Source: JABAAW01 sp965216605 (lineage in GTDB: Bacteria > Pseudomonadota > Alphaproteobacteria > JABAAW01). From it: 64,000 bases of DNA. Both the position numbers and the translations under genes were made by a program. The notes under the pieces were generated by a model, which worked only from the letters and a program-made list of their open reading frames with translations, was not told the DNA's origin and did no database searches. Positions 17,147-26,244 of the stretch are shown here, piece after piece; the first letter of the stretch is position 1; every line of letters starts with the position of its first letter. The DNA is taken from contig CBDCGG010000002.1 in NCBI GenBank assembly GCA_965216605.1, positions 558,001 to 622,000 on the forward strand. The letters are read 5' to 3'.

Positions 17147-18950
17147 ATGCAAAAGGATGAAAGGAGTTTGCGATGGCGATGGCTATGGCGATGGCGATTC
17201 AAATGGCGATGCCCGAAAAAATTGTCACGCTACCTGTGCCTAACCTTGTGGTTGGGTTATGGAATCTTGGGAACCCTAACTTGCACGCCGGCAAAGGCGC
17301 AGCAACCCGTTGATAGCGATAGCGCAGAGGAGACAGAAAAACGCTTTCGCTGGACAACTACGGGCAAGGTCTACCTACGCTACGGCGGCATTCGACCTCC
17401 GCAACCGACCAATCTGTTCGGCTTTAAACACGATGACGAAAGTGAGAATTATTTGCTAACGGAAGATGAACGCAGAAGTTTTTTTCAATCTTACAACGCG
17501 CCTTCGTTAGAGACTGGCGATATTGGCTTGGATCTCTACGAGCTGCTTTTGGGGTTTGAGGCAAGCTCTGCCAAGGACAAGAAGTGGCAGGGCAAGGCAC
17601 ACGCGACGCTGGATGTTTTTGAACTGGGCGCGCGGCTTTCCGGCAACGACTGGGGTGGCAGGCTTGTTCAAGCCGACGACTTCGATTCGGTCGGTGTGCG
17701 CGAAGCCTTTCTCTCGCTCTCTCGTAAGAAGGTGGGCGAGTTGCGCCTCGGTATCACGGAGGGGGTGGTGCGAAGGTTGGACGCGGGCGCGAGCGAAATC
17801 AATGCGGGCAACGGATTCTTCGGCGATGTTTCACGAACGCCATGGCATATCCAACAGCTGGGTTGGCAGCTGGGAAGCACCGCGAGCGATAACTTCCCTA
17901 AAGTTCAATACCTTACCCCCAAGTTTGGCGGCGTATCCATCGGCGCAGAGTGGTTTTCCAACCTGCGCACGCCCGACAACAACCTCAAGTCCTTCTCCCG
18001 CGACAGCTCCTCCTTCTGCTTTCCATCCCTCTTCTACGCCAAAGACAAAAAACTCTTTGAACCCAACTATCCTTCCCAATTCACCCTGTACGACAATACA
18101 CAAGCACAGTTTGGTCATGATGGTGATGGTGGATGTTAATTACTATCTACAGACGAATCTCCAGCCTGATCTATCGCGTGATTCTAAGCTTGACCCTGGT
18201 TGCTGGCAAATCTCGCCTAGCGGCTCTTCTTGGCACGAAGACGCGCGCCCTTCGGTCATGGGCGGCAATGTCGCCATTGCCTACGAAAAGGATTTCCCTA
18301 AAAAAAAGCTGTCGCTGAAACTCGCCGCGCGCTACGGCATCCGTTCTTCCGAAGCCGAGGCTGTAGAATCCAACGATATTCTAAAAAGACTCTTTGTTTT
18401 TGAGAGTAAGGGTATGCATGAGAAAGCATCGCTAGATATTAACCACAAGGCAAGCCTGCTGGAACAGGCTGTGGGCTTCAGCACGGGGTTGGTTTGGCGC
18501 GGTTATAGCTTTTTCGGCGGCGTCACCTATCAATTTCCTAGCTCCATCCGCTTAGAAGAGGCGGGGGGAGAAACCCTTTCGGAAAAAGGTGCCGAGGCTC
18601 TTTTGTGGTCTGTCGGCATCAAGGCGGCGCAATTGATTCCGCACAAAAAAGGCGACGATGGTAAGCGTAAGAAAAAAGGAACGCTTTCGGTATCCTTCAC
18701 GCAAGCCCTGACAAAAGACCCGCGCTACAAGGAAGGCGAGCAAGAGACAACCTTTTTACTCAATGTGCAAAGCCTCTACCCCATCACAAAAAACATCGTC
18801 GTCACCACCGACTACTGGTACGGCGAGGCAGCCGTTTCCGTGCCTTTCTTCGTAACTACAAAGATTTATCCCAGCCAAGGCGTTCTTTTCTTTGAACGAA
18901 GGCTTGTGCCAAGCCACGAGGTCGTCGTCGGCTTGAAGATGGTGTTCTGA
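17147..18950 (+). pseudogene. Outer-membrane porin-like beta-barrel, frameshifted at a GATGGT repeat
   Basis: ATG 17147 follows TTTGGAGGAACACACC. A signal-like N terminus (to about residue 55, ending TPAKAQQ) is preceded by an odd Trp/Arg-rich stretch coded by GATGGC hexamers. The barrel part has alternating strands (TTGKVYLRYGG, VGVREAFLSLSRKKVGELRL). The frame ends at 18139, but an intact continuation in another frame (DVNYYLQTNLQPDL to VVVGLKMVF, with the terminal Phe typical of barrels) runs to 18950. The junction lies in CATGATGGTGATGGTGGATG at 18117-18136; one G less would rejoin the halves. Whole length about 600 residues. Substrate unknown. Confidence 0.8.
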
Positions 18951-18964
18951 CAAATGGGGAGGAG

Positions 18965-20086
18965 CTAGGGAGGCTGCGGAGCAAAAGCCTGCAACACCTT
19001 GAACTTTTCTCCCATCGCATCGCTGTCGGTCAAGCGACGCTCGACCTTTTGCGCTCCCCAAGATGGCGAACAGCTAGAGACCGCCGCGCTCACCACACCC
19101 GCCCCGTGCAAGAAGTCGCGCTGGGTTTGCAACCCACACTCGCCGCCCTCCCCCAAACTTGAGGCAAAGGTTTTCAACAGCGCGTCGAAATCCACCTCTG
19201 CGCTGAGGTCGCACGCGCCAATATGCGTGAGCGGATCTACCGCCTTATGTCGGTAAAAAGCCTGCAGACTGCCCGCACGAGGAGCAAACTCTTGTGCCGA
19301 ATAACCGTAATCGCAAACAAAGGCTGCTCCGCCGTTTTCTGCCAAGCTCCCTGCCACCGTCGCCGCCAAAAACTGCGCACGCGGCGATATCTCTATAATA
19401 CGCTCCTCATCCGACCTTGACGCAAAAGCTGGCACAGGAGCTGGCACAGGAGCTGGCAGAGGAGCTGGCTCTCCGCGCACGAATCGCAATGCCGCCCCGC
19501 CTCTCTCCTCGTCGAGCGCGATGCGCCGTGTGAATGTTCCTCGCTCGTTTTGCAAGAACTGGCGTATCGGCAGCGCGTCGAAGAACTCGTTTGCAAAAAA
19601 CAGCCACCTTCCCTGCGGCACTTCTTCCAGCGTCTCAAAGACTTTCAGCTCCCGTATACCAAAGGACGAGATTTTTTGCGCCAAATCCTCCGCCGCACCC
19701 TCGCGAATCTCAACCACATGCACCGCCATCCCCTCCAGACTTTCAGGGGCGAGCTTGCGCATCACCCCCAATACATCCCCCAAAAGCTCAAACCCCCCCG
19801 ACCCCGCCTCAACTAGCATGACCTCACGCGGACAGCCCAAACGATGCCAGCACGCAACAAGCCAACTCCCCACCGCAACCCCCAACGCGCTGCCCAACAT
19901 CGGTGCGGTGATAAAATCCTCGCCAAGTCGCGCGCGACGATAGTAACCAAATCTTCCCGAAAGACAATGCGCCATATACTCCTCTAGCGTCAAAGCACCA
20001 AAACGGCGCAAACGCGAAAACAACGCGCGCTCGCAACTAGAGGCTAAAGACGCTTGAGGCAAAACTTGAGCTGATGCTTGAAGCAA
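18965..20086 (-). CDS. MidA/NDUFAF7-like SAM-dependent methyltransferase
   Basis: About 373 residues if the TTG at 20086 is used; the true start is unclear because the region 20045-20121 is made of repeated GCTTGAAGCAAA-like units and no ATG precedes the conserved part. Family features: EEYMAHCLSGRFGYYRR, GEDFITAPMLGSALG, the SAM-binding MLVEAGSGGFELLGDVL, and LFFANEFFDALPIRQF. The eukaryotic homologue methylates an arginine of a complex I subunit, and the bacterial genes usually follow lgt, as here. A 12-bp tandem repeat near 19430-19475 encodes PAPVPAPVPAF in a loop. Confidence 0.85.
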   Translation of the reverse strand: MLQASAQVLPQASLASSCERALFSRLRRFGALTLEEYMAHCLSGRFGYYRRARLGEDFITAPMLGSALGVAVGSWLVACWHRLGCPREVMLVEAGSGGFELLGDVLGVMRKLAPESLEGMAVHVVEIREGAAEDLAQKISSFGIRELKVFETLEEVPQGRWLFFANEFFDALPIRQFLQNERGTFTRRIALDEERGGAALRFVRGEPAPLPAPVPAPVPAFASRSDEERIIEISPRAQFLAATVAGSLAENGGAAFVCDYGYSAQEFAPRAGSLQAFYRHKAVDPLTHIGACDLSAEVDFDALLKTFASSLGEGGECGLQTQRDFLHGAGVVSAAVSSCSPSWGAQKVERRLTDSDAMGEKFKVLQAFAPQPP

Positions 20087-20137
20087 ATTTTAAGACGCTT
20101 GAAGCAAAGCTTTAAGCAAAACCCCGCTCCCCTTTGC

Positions 20138-20971
20138 TTACCGATGCAACGCTTGCCGCGCTGCTTTTGCTCGTAGCGAATAAACTAACAGAGCCACGCC
20201 GCACAGGAAAAATACCGTCGAAAGCAACTGCCCCTGCGACACAAACCCGAACAACAAGCCCAAGTGCGCGTCAGGCTCGCGGAAGAACTCGACCGTAAAA
20301 CGCATCGATGCATAGCCCGCCGTGCACAAACCCGTCACCGCCCCCGCAAAACGCAACAAGCCGAACACGCGCGCTGCCAGCAACAACAGCAGAAACAACA
20401 CAATCCCCTCCAAAAACGCCTCGTAGAGCTGGCTGGGATGGCGCGGCAGAGCGTCAACATGAGGAAAAATCACCGCCCACGCCACAGAAGTCGGACGTCC
20501 CCAAAGCTCGCCGTTCGCAAAGTTGGCAAGTCTGCCGAAAAAAAGCGCACAAGGTGCTGCCAAGCATATCAAATCCGAAAAACTCCAAACTAGCAAACCT
20601 CTCCGACGACAGTACCACCACAACCCCAAAAACAAACCAATAGCACCGCCGTGAAAGGACATGCCGCCCTCCCATATCTTAAAAATATCCAGCGGGTTAG
20701 CGAAAAAATAAAACGGCTTGTAAAAAACGACATACCCCAACCTGCCCCCTAATAGCACTCCCCAGACGCTCCAAGAAAACACTTCAAAAAAGTATTCATT
20801 CTTGAGCGGCTGCTTCCGCCAGCCGTTGAAAAAACACGCCAGCGAAAGCGTCGCAACAAAACCCAAAATATAGGCGAGCGCATACCAGCGTATCGTCAGA
20901 GGACCTAGCGAAAACGCGATAGGGTCGATGTTCGGAAAAATATAAGGACCAGAAAAAGGAAAAAATGACAC
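20138..20971 (-). CDS. lgt: Prolipoprotein diacylglyceryl transferase
   Basis: 277 residues. A GTG start at 20971 has an excellent GGAGGAAGCATC in front; the longer TTG start at 20989 would bury this site. Seven hydrophobic segments, the GGRLGYVVFYK motif, and the Lgt signature GRLANFANGELWGRPT with the essential Arg/Asn residues. It adds diacylglycerol to the lipobox cysteine of prolipoproteins in the inner membrane. Divergent from irr, 121 bp away. Confidence 0.95.
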   Translation of the reverse strand: MSFFPFSGPYIFPNIDPIAFSLGPLTIRWYALAYILGFVATLSLACFFNGWRKQPLKNEYFFEVFSWSVWGVLLGGRLGYVVFYKPFYFFANPLDIFKIWEGGMSFHGGAIGLFLGLWWYCRRRGLLVWSFSDLICLAAPCALFFGRLANFANGELWGRPTSVAWAVIFPHVDALPRHPSQLYEAFLEGIVLFLLLLLAARVFGLLRFAGAVTGLCTAGYASMRFTVEFFREPDAHLGLLFGFVSQGQLLSTVFFLCGVALLVYSLRAKAARQALHR

Positions 20972-21092
20972 GATGCTTCCTCCGCACAAAAAGGGTTTGT
21001 TGTATTAGTTTGTTTGCGAAAGTGTCGCACAAAATCTATACTCTGTCCTGCCTTCGTCTCAGTGTTTATGATGTTCTACGCATCCCAGTTCT

Positions 21093-21578
21093 ATGGCGCA
21101 AAACTCACAAGAAAACTTGCAACAAGAAGATTTGCCAGAAGCCTCGCTGTCCGAGCGCGCACAACGCTGTCTGGAAGACTTGGCATCCAGCCTTGTGCGT
21201 CCGACGCTGCAACGCCGTGCGATCGTTGCGCACATTTTCCAAAGCGATGCGCGCCACTTCTCCGCCGAGCGTCTGCACGCCGAGCTGCGGGCGCAGCAAT
21301 GCTGTATGTCGCTCGCCACCGTCTACAACACGCTCCATTTACTCACGCGCCAGTGCTGGCTGAAAGAGATCGTGCTGGAAAAAGGGCTCACCCTTTTCGA
21401 CAGCAATGTCTCGTTTCACCACCACCTCTACAATGTCGAAACGCAGGAGCTCGAAGATATCGAAGCCGTGCCGATCGGCACCCTGCCGCCGCTGCCTTAT
21501 GGACTTAGCGTGGAGCGCGTCGAGGTGGTCGTGCGTGTGCGCTCTTCGAAAAACGCCGAGCGCAAAAATAACGCTTGA
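21093..21578 (+). CDS. irr: Iron response regulator Irr (Fur family)
   Basis: 161 residues. Winged-helix domain with VRPTLQRRAIVAHIF and SLATVYNTLHLLTRQCWLKE, then FDSNVSFHHHLYNVETQELE with the HHH cluster typical of Irr rather than Fur, and the C-terminal VERVEVVVRVR. Irr is a haem-responsive regulator of iron and haem genes in alphaproteobacteria, and hemE, hemH and hemJ lie in this window. Its last 74 bp overlap the 3' end of thiQ on the other strand. Confidence 0.88.
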   Translation: MAQNSQENLQQEDLPEASLSERAQRCLEDLASSLVRPTLQRRAIVAHIFQSDARHFSAERLHAELRAQQCCMSLATVYNTLHLLTRQCWLKEIVLEKGLTLFDSNVSFHHHLYNVETQELEDIEAVPIGTLPPLPYGLSVERVEVVVRVRSSKNAERKNNA

Positions 21579-22257
21579 AAGGCTCGCGTTCTCTAAGGGC
21601 GTAAAGATCCTCGAAAGAGCCGTCGAAACAAATCTGCTCGTTCGACAAAAAAAGCGAGCGATCCGTAAAAAAAGATGCCTCCTGCGGTGCATGCGTCGTG
21701 ATGATGGCGCAACGGTTCTGCCGCTCCACAAGAAAGCGCAAGCGCTCAAACATCTCCAGCCGCCGCCCTGGGTCGAGCGCGCTGAACGGCTCGTCCAACA
21801 ACAAAACTCGATTGTCCTTCTGTAACCACAGCCGTGCCAAGGCTGCCAGTTGCGCCTGCCCGAAGGAAACCTCGTCAGGATAGCGCGCTTGCAAGGCGCT
21901 CAGTCCCATCGTCGAGAGCGCCCCTTCAACCTCCCTTTGAGCCTCAAACCTTCGTCCCCTACCCTCGTCGCAAGCCAGCGCGACATTCTCGTAGAGCGTC
22001 AGGTGCGGAAACAACACGCGCTGCTGAAACAAACTCGCCGTCGGACGCTGCTTTGAGGACAACGCGCCTACAGAAATGCCATCGATCACAATGTCACCGC
22101 CGCAACTAGGATGAAAGCCCGCGATGCTTTGCAAAATCGTCGTCTTGCCGCTACCGCTCTCGCCGATCAGCTGCGCGATCTCGCCGCGCGCAAGAGAAAA
22201 GGAAACGCGCCACACCCGATCGCCATAAACAAAAGACATGTCTCTGACCTCAAGCAT
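21505..22257 (-). CDS. thiQ: Thiamine ABC transporter ATP-binding protein ThiQ
   Basis: 250 residues from ATG 22257, overlapping the end of thiP by eight bases. Walker A GESGSGKTTI, Q-loop FQQRVLFPHLTLYENV, Walker B VLLLDEPFSALDP and H-loop TTHAPQEA are present. The signature motif reads VSFGQAQLAALARL instead of LSGGQ, a weak point for a functional ATPase but seen in some ThiQ-like proteins. The C-terminal 25 residues are Arg/Pro-rich and lie in the part overlapping irr. Confidence 0.9.
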   Translation of the reverse strand: MLEVRDMSFVYGDRVWRVSFSLARGEIAQLIGESGSGKTTILQSIAGFHPSCGGDIVIDGISVGALSSKQRPTASLFQQRVLFPHLTLYENVALACDEGRGRRFEAQREVEGALSTMGLSALQARYPDEVSFGQAQLAALARLWLQKDNRVLLLDEPFSALDPGRRLEMFERLRFLVERQNRCAIITTHAPQEASFFTDRSLFLSNEQICFDGSFEDLYALREREPFKRYFCARRFSKSAHARPPRRAPR

Positions 22258-24052
22258 TTTGTCCTCGTTGCCTTGTAACACCTTGAAATTTTTGCGAAAA
22301 AAGACGAAAAACCAAAAAGTACAAAAGCACCAAAACAGAAACACAAACGCTCGCTTCCTGCCAGCGATAGCGACCCATCAGAAGGTAGGCGAGGTAAGGG
22401 AGCGTCTTGAGCTCGTCTCTGCCGAAGAGGGCGACGGCAGAAAGATCGCCGAGCGAAAAGCAGAAGGCGCACGCCAACCCCGCCTTGAGACTTTTCGCAA
22501 CGGCAGGTTTGTCAATTCTTCGCCATCGCCGCCACGGTGAAAGCCTCAGATCGTCCCACAGGTGTGCGCTGTCACGTGCAAGCGCGAAGAAAGCGTCGGC
22601 AAAAAAGCGGAGGACGATGGGCAGCGCGAGCATGCCGTTGATCGCAACAAGGCAGAGGAAGACTACAGGCAAAGGGAAGGCTTGGTAGAGAGCCGTCGTA
22701 TGCAGGAGCAGGAAGAGGGCTGTGGCGATGACGACGGGGGAGAGGGCGAGCAGCGGATAGGCGGCAAGCGTGAGTAAAATCTTCGGCAGGACGGCATTTT
22801 TTTTGGCAAACATTCCTTCACGCACGCTCCACAGCAGAGGCACGGCGACGAGACAGCAGACGAGCGCAGAGCAGGCTCCCAACGCGAGGCTTGCCAGCAG
22901 AGCATCCAGAAAGACGGCTTCCGTAAGAATCGCAAACCCCTCAAATATATTTTGCTGGGAAACTCCTTGTTGAGCGATTCCCTGCACGATTCCCCACATA
23001 ATTCCTTTGCCAACGACGAGCAGCGGCAGGAGCAAAATAGCGAGGGTGGCGAGGTCTCCGAGAAATCTCACCGAGCGCGGCAGAAGTTGTTCCGCAAGCT
23101 GTGCCATGGGCTGTGCCATGGAGTGCGTCATGGTATGGGGAGTAGGGGGGGAAGATTGCGAGGCAACACGCGCAGAAGGCAATAGTCTCTGCCACGCGGC
23201 GGGGGCGAGCAGAAAGAGGGCTACGAAGGAGAGGAGGACTTGCAGCAAGGAGAGAAAGGCAGCGCGCGCGGGGTCAAAGTCGACGCGCACCGCCTCGAAG
23301 ACGGCGAGCGGCAGGGTTGTCGCGCGCGGTCCTCCGCCGAGCATGAGCACGACGGTGAAACTCGTGAGACACAAGATGAAGACGAGTGCCGCCAATCCTC
23401 CGAGCGCGGGTTTCAAACAGGGCAATAGGACATGGCGCAAGGTTTGGGGAAAAGAGAATCGCAAGTCGGCAGCGAGCCGCAAGGGGACGCAACCCACAGC
23501 TTGAAGTCGCTGCAAGCATACATAGGCGACCAACGGAGCGTTGTAGAAAACATGGGCTACGACGATTCCTCCAAGCCCGTAGAGACTTTCGAAAAGGCGG
23601 CGTGAAAAAAGCGCGAGCGTGATCTTGTTGAGAACTCCGTTGTAGCCGAACAGATCGACGATGCCGAAAACAACGACAAGGGGAGGTAGAACAAAGCAGA
23701 GGACGAGCGAATCGAGCAGAAAATCCGAATTTCTTGTCTTGAGCTTTCTTGTCTTGAGGTTTTTTGTTTTAAGGTTTCTTGTTTTGCCTACCCTACAAAG
23801 CAGGCTGAGGGCTATGAGCACTCCTACGACAAGACTTGCGAGGGTGGAGAATGTCGCCTGTTTCAGGGTAAACAGCGTGACATGCGAGAGGTATGGGTCT
23901 GCGTAGAGCTCGCGCAACGACCGCATGCTTGCGGCGGATTCAAGGTTGGGATCAAGGCTTTCGAGGTTGTACAGCGTTCCAAAGACGAGGCTTGCCAACA
24001 CGGCGATCCCCGGCATCGCGGCTGCCAAGCTCCAAAGCCACCATTTGGGCAT
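22250..24052 (-). CDS. thiP: Thiamine ABC transporter permease ThiP
   Basis: 600 residues, about 12 membrane helices arranged as two fused permease halves, each with an EAA-like cytoplasmic loop (for example near LRLAADLRFSFPQTLRHVLLP). Family length is about 530; the excess is in loops with internal repeats, NLKTKNLKTRKLKTRN near residue 95 (T-rich 15-bp DNA repeats) and MTHSMAQPMAQL near 300. It begins 48 bp after thiB. Confidence 0.9.
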   Translation of the reverse strand: MPKWWLWSLAAAMPGIAVLASLVFGTLYNLESLDPNLESAASMRSLRELYADPYLSHVTLFTLKQATFSTLASLVVGVLIALSLLCRVGKTRNLKTKNLKTRKLKTRNSDFLLDSLVLCFVLPPLVVVFGIVDLFGYNGVLNKITLALFSRRLFESLYGLGGIVVAHVFYNAPLVAYVCLQRLQAVGCVPLRLAADLRFSFPQTLRHVLLPCLKPALGGLAALVFILCLTSFTVVLMLGGGPRATTLPLAVFEAVRVDFDPARAAFLSLLQVLLSFVALFLLAPAAWQRLLPSARVASQSSPPTPHTMTHSMAQPMAQLAEQLLPRSVRFLGDLATLAILLLPLLVVGKGIMWGIVQGIAQQGVSQQNIFEGFAILTEAVFLDALLASLALGACSALVCCLVAVPLLWSVREGMFAKKNAVLPKILLTLAAYPLLALSPVVIATALFLLLHTTALYQAFPLPVVFLCLVAINGMLALPIVLRFFADAFFALARDSAHLWDDLRLSPWRRWRRIDKPAVAKSLKAGLACAFCFSLGDLSAVALFGRDELKTLPYLAYLLMGRYRWQEASVCVSVLVLLYFLVFRLFSQKFQGVTRQRGQNA

Positions 24053-24100
24053 GCTGTTTGCGCCTAGAGGGGCAGGATCAGGGTTGGCGGAGGGGTGGGA

Positions 24101-25162
24101 TTAGAAGCCTGCGTTGCGCCATTCTGCAGTCCATGCTCGGCGATTTTGCAACACTGTCCCTGGGGGTATGGTGAGTGTGGGAATGCTTTTCATGCGCCCC
24201 CTGATAATGTCGAAGGCGGGGGGAGAAGGGACGTTTTGATCTTTGCCGAGAATCGGAAACATCCAGTTGCGCGTTGCCACAAGATTTTGCGCGGCGGGCG
24301 AGATGAGAAATCTGAGGAAATCTTTCGCCAAGTCGGGCTGTTGCGTTGTTTTGGCGATGGCGGCGAGTTCGATTTGCACGAATTGCCCTCTGGAAAAAAG
24401 CGCGGCTCGGTAGTTGGTGTTGTTTTCGACGAGCGTGTGATAGGCGGGGGAGGTTACATAGCTGAACACCATATCGGCTTCGCCTTGCAAGAAAAGTCCG
24501 TAGGCTTCGCTCCAGCCTTTCGTTACGGTGACAACCTTGGGGAGGAGGCGTTGCCACGCTTCGGCGGCTCTGTTGCCGTAGACCTGCTTGACCCACAACA
24601 GCAATCCGAGCCCTGGCGAGCTTGTGCGCGGATCTTGGATGACGAGGCGCAGCGATGACCCCAGCAGCTCGGAGAACGACTGGGGAGGCAAGGGAACTTT
24701 TGTTCGGTCATAGACGAAGGCAAACCATCCGAAATCGAAAGGCACGAAGAACGAATCCGTCCACGGGACGGGCAGGTCGAAGAGGCGGCTGTAGTCTCTG
24801 CCGAGCCCGTGCGGACGAAAGAATTGTTTCGCTTCGGCGCTCATGTTGTTGTCGATACCGACAACAAGATCGGCGGTGCTTTGGTTCCTTTCTACTTTCA
24901 GGGCGTTGAGAAGAACGCCGACATCTTCGAAAACGCGAAAGTCGATCGAGCAATCGCAACGTTCTTCGTAGAGCGGACGAAGGGCAGCGCCCAGCCCTCC
25001 GTCGGCGGCAAACGAGTCGTAGGTATAGATAGTGAGCGTTCTTTTCTGCGCCTGCGAGGGGTTGACGGTCAGTATTGTCAGCGCGAAGATTGTTGCAGCG
25101 AGGATTGTCGCCTTGAAGCTTCCTTCCCTCAGCGTTTGTGTTCCTGTGAACTTTCTTGTCAT
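24101..25162 (-). CDS. thiB: Thiamine-binding periplasmic protein ThiB
   Basis: 353 residues. Signal peptide to about residue 38 (ILTVNPSQA), then TLTIYTYDSFAADGGLGAAL, PWTDSFFVPFDFGWFAFVYD and VTKGWSEAYGLFLQGEADMV, matching the TbpA/ThiB family that captures thiamine, TMP and TPP. Its ATG overlaps the gcrA stop (ATGA), so thiBPQ is read from the gcrA promoter or an internal one. I find no TPP-riboswitch-like leader in front of it. Confidence 0.93.
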   Translation of the reverse strand: MTRKFTGTQTLREGSFKATILAATIFALTILTVNPSQAQKRTLTIYTYDSFAADGGLGAALRPLYEERCDCSIDFRVFEDVGVLLNALKVERNQSTADLVVGIDNNMSAEAKQFFRPHGLGRDYSRLFDLPVPWTDSFFVPFDFGWFAFVYDRTKVPLPPQSFSELLGSSLRLVIQDPRTSSPGLGLLLWVKQVYGNRAAEAWQRLLPKVVTVTKGWSEAYGLFLQGEADMVFSYVTSPAYHTLVENNTNYRAALFSRGQFVQIELAAIAKTTQQPDLAKDFLRFLISPAAQNLVATRNWMFPILGKDQNVPSPPAFDIIRGRMKSIPTLTIPPGTVLQNRRAWTAEWRNAGF

Positions 25163-25536
25163 CCTGACGGCAATGGAATTGTTTTGGGAACGATGGTGCG
25201 GCGGTAGGCTTCAAGGCAGTGTTCTTGGCAGTAGGGTCTTGTTTGGAAAGTGGGCTTTTCGCAAAAACGGAAATCGGCTTGGTCGGGGTGTCCGAAGGGC
25301 CACTGGCATTTTCTGCGAATCGGGGGCTTTTTCTGAGGCAGAATGTCTTTACCTGAAGATTTCGTTTTCGCGTTATTTCCAAAGACCCCAGACAATCCAA
25401 GGCGGTTGGCTTTGCCGATGACCGCGTTGCGGGTGAGGTCGCCGCCAATTTTGTAGGCGATATCGCGCGCACTCACACCCTCGCGCCAGAGGGTTGTAAG
25501 GCGATGGGTGCGCTCAGGAGTCCATTCATACGGCAT
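25159..25536 (-). CDS. gcrA: Cell-cycle regulator GcrA
   Basis: 125 residues from ATG 25536. The N-terminal helix-turn-helix MPYEWTPERTHRLTTLWREG...SARDIAYKIGG...TRNAVIGKANRLGL is nearly canonical, and the C-terminal sigma-interacting domain carries KCQWPFGHPDQADFRFCEKP and PYCQEHC. GcrA stimulates sigma70 transcription at promoters bearing methylated GANTC, implying a CcrM methylase elsewhere. It is first in an unusual gcrA-thiBPQ run. Confidence 0.95.
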   Translation of the reverse strand: MPYEWTPERTHRLTTLWREGVSARDIAYKIGGDLTRNAVIGKANRLGLSGVFGNNAKTKSSGKDILPQKKPPIRRKCQWPFGHPDQADFRFCEKPTFQTRPYCQEHCLEAYRRTIVPKTIPLPSG

Positions 25537-25691
25537 AGAGGGGTTGTAGCACGGGCAGCGCAAGACGACAAGCAAGACAGACAAGCAAGACCAGACAAGG
25601 AGGAGTAACTTAAGAAGGCGCGCCTTGAAGGAGGCGTTAAGCCCTTTGCCATCCGTTGCAATTTTTACCTCCCTCCCCTACCCTGCAACCC

Positions 25692-26222
25692 ATGAAACAC
25701 GCTTCTCTGCCCGTCCGCCTTCTGCTTTCAACCGTCTGCCTCCTGCTTGCAACCGCTTGTGCAAACCCTCGTGCGACTCCTCCGCAAAATCATGCCTGCC
25801 CGCAAACCTTCGTCGCCCTTCCTTTCGCGCAACTCACCCTCATCGACGACCTGCTAGACACCCGAAACATCCTCTCCTTCAGCAAAGTCCGAGCCCTTTG
25901 CAAACAAGATAAACAGCGAACGATGCTCGTGAAAGTCTCCTTCACGCTACAACTCGAAAAACCCCTTGCGTCACACATCCGCAAGTCTCCTCTGCTCGTG
26001 CCCCTCTTCGCCGCCATCACGCAGGACGGCAAAACCCTCTCCGCACGCCAGTCGCAACGACTGCTGACAACCTTCGACAAAAAAGGACGAGCCCAAACCT
26101 CATGGCTCGTCGCACTGCCAGCTTCCTCCCCAACCTCTACGCCGAGCGCAAGCACAACCACGCTCTACTTGGGCTTCGAGGGAGACAACATTTCCCTCCA
26201 AGCGTTGCGCGCTAATCCCTGA
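25692..26222 (+). CDS. Putative lipoprotein, unknown function
   Basis: 176 residues from ATG 25692 (MKHASLPVRLLLS). A type II signal peptide is clear: a hydrophobic core followed by the lipobox LLLATAC with Cys at about residue 23. The mature part has two further cysteines (HACPQ, RALCKQ) that could form a disulfide, and no recognised domain. It may be co-transcribed with the reductase 22 bp downstream. Confidence 0.6.
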   Translation: MKHASLPVRLLLSTVCLLLATACANPRATPPQNHACPQTFVALPFAQLTLIDDLLDTRNILSFSKVRALCKQDKQRTMLVKVSFTLQLEKPLASHIRKSPLLVPLFAAITQDGKTLSARQSQRLLTTFDKKGRAQTSWLVALPASSPTSTPSASTTTLYLGFEGDNISLQALRANP

Positions 26223-26244
26223 GCGCAGGCACAAAACTTTGAGC

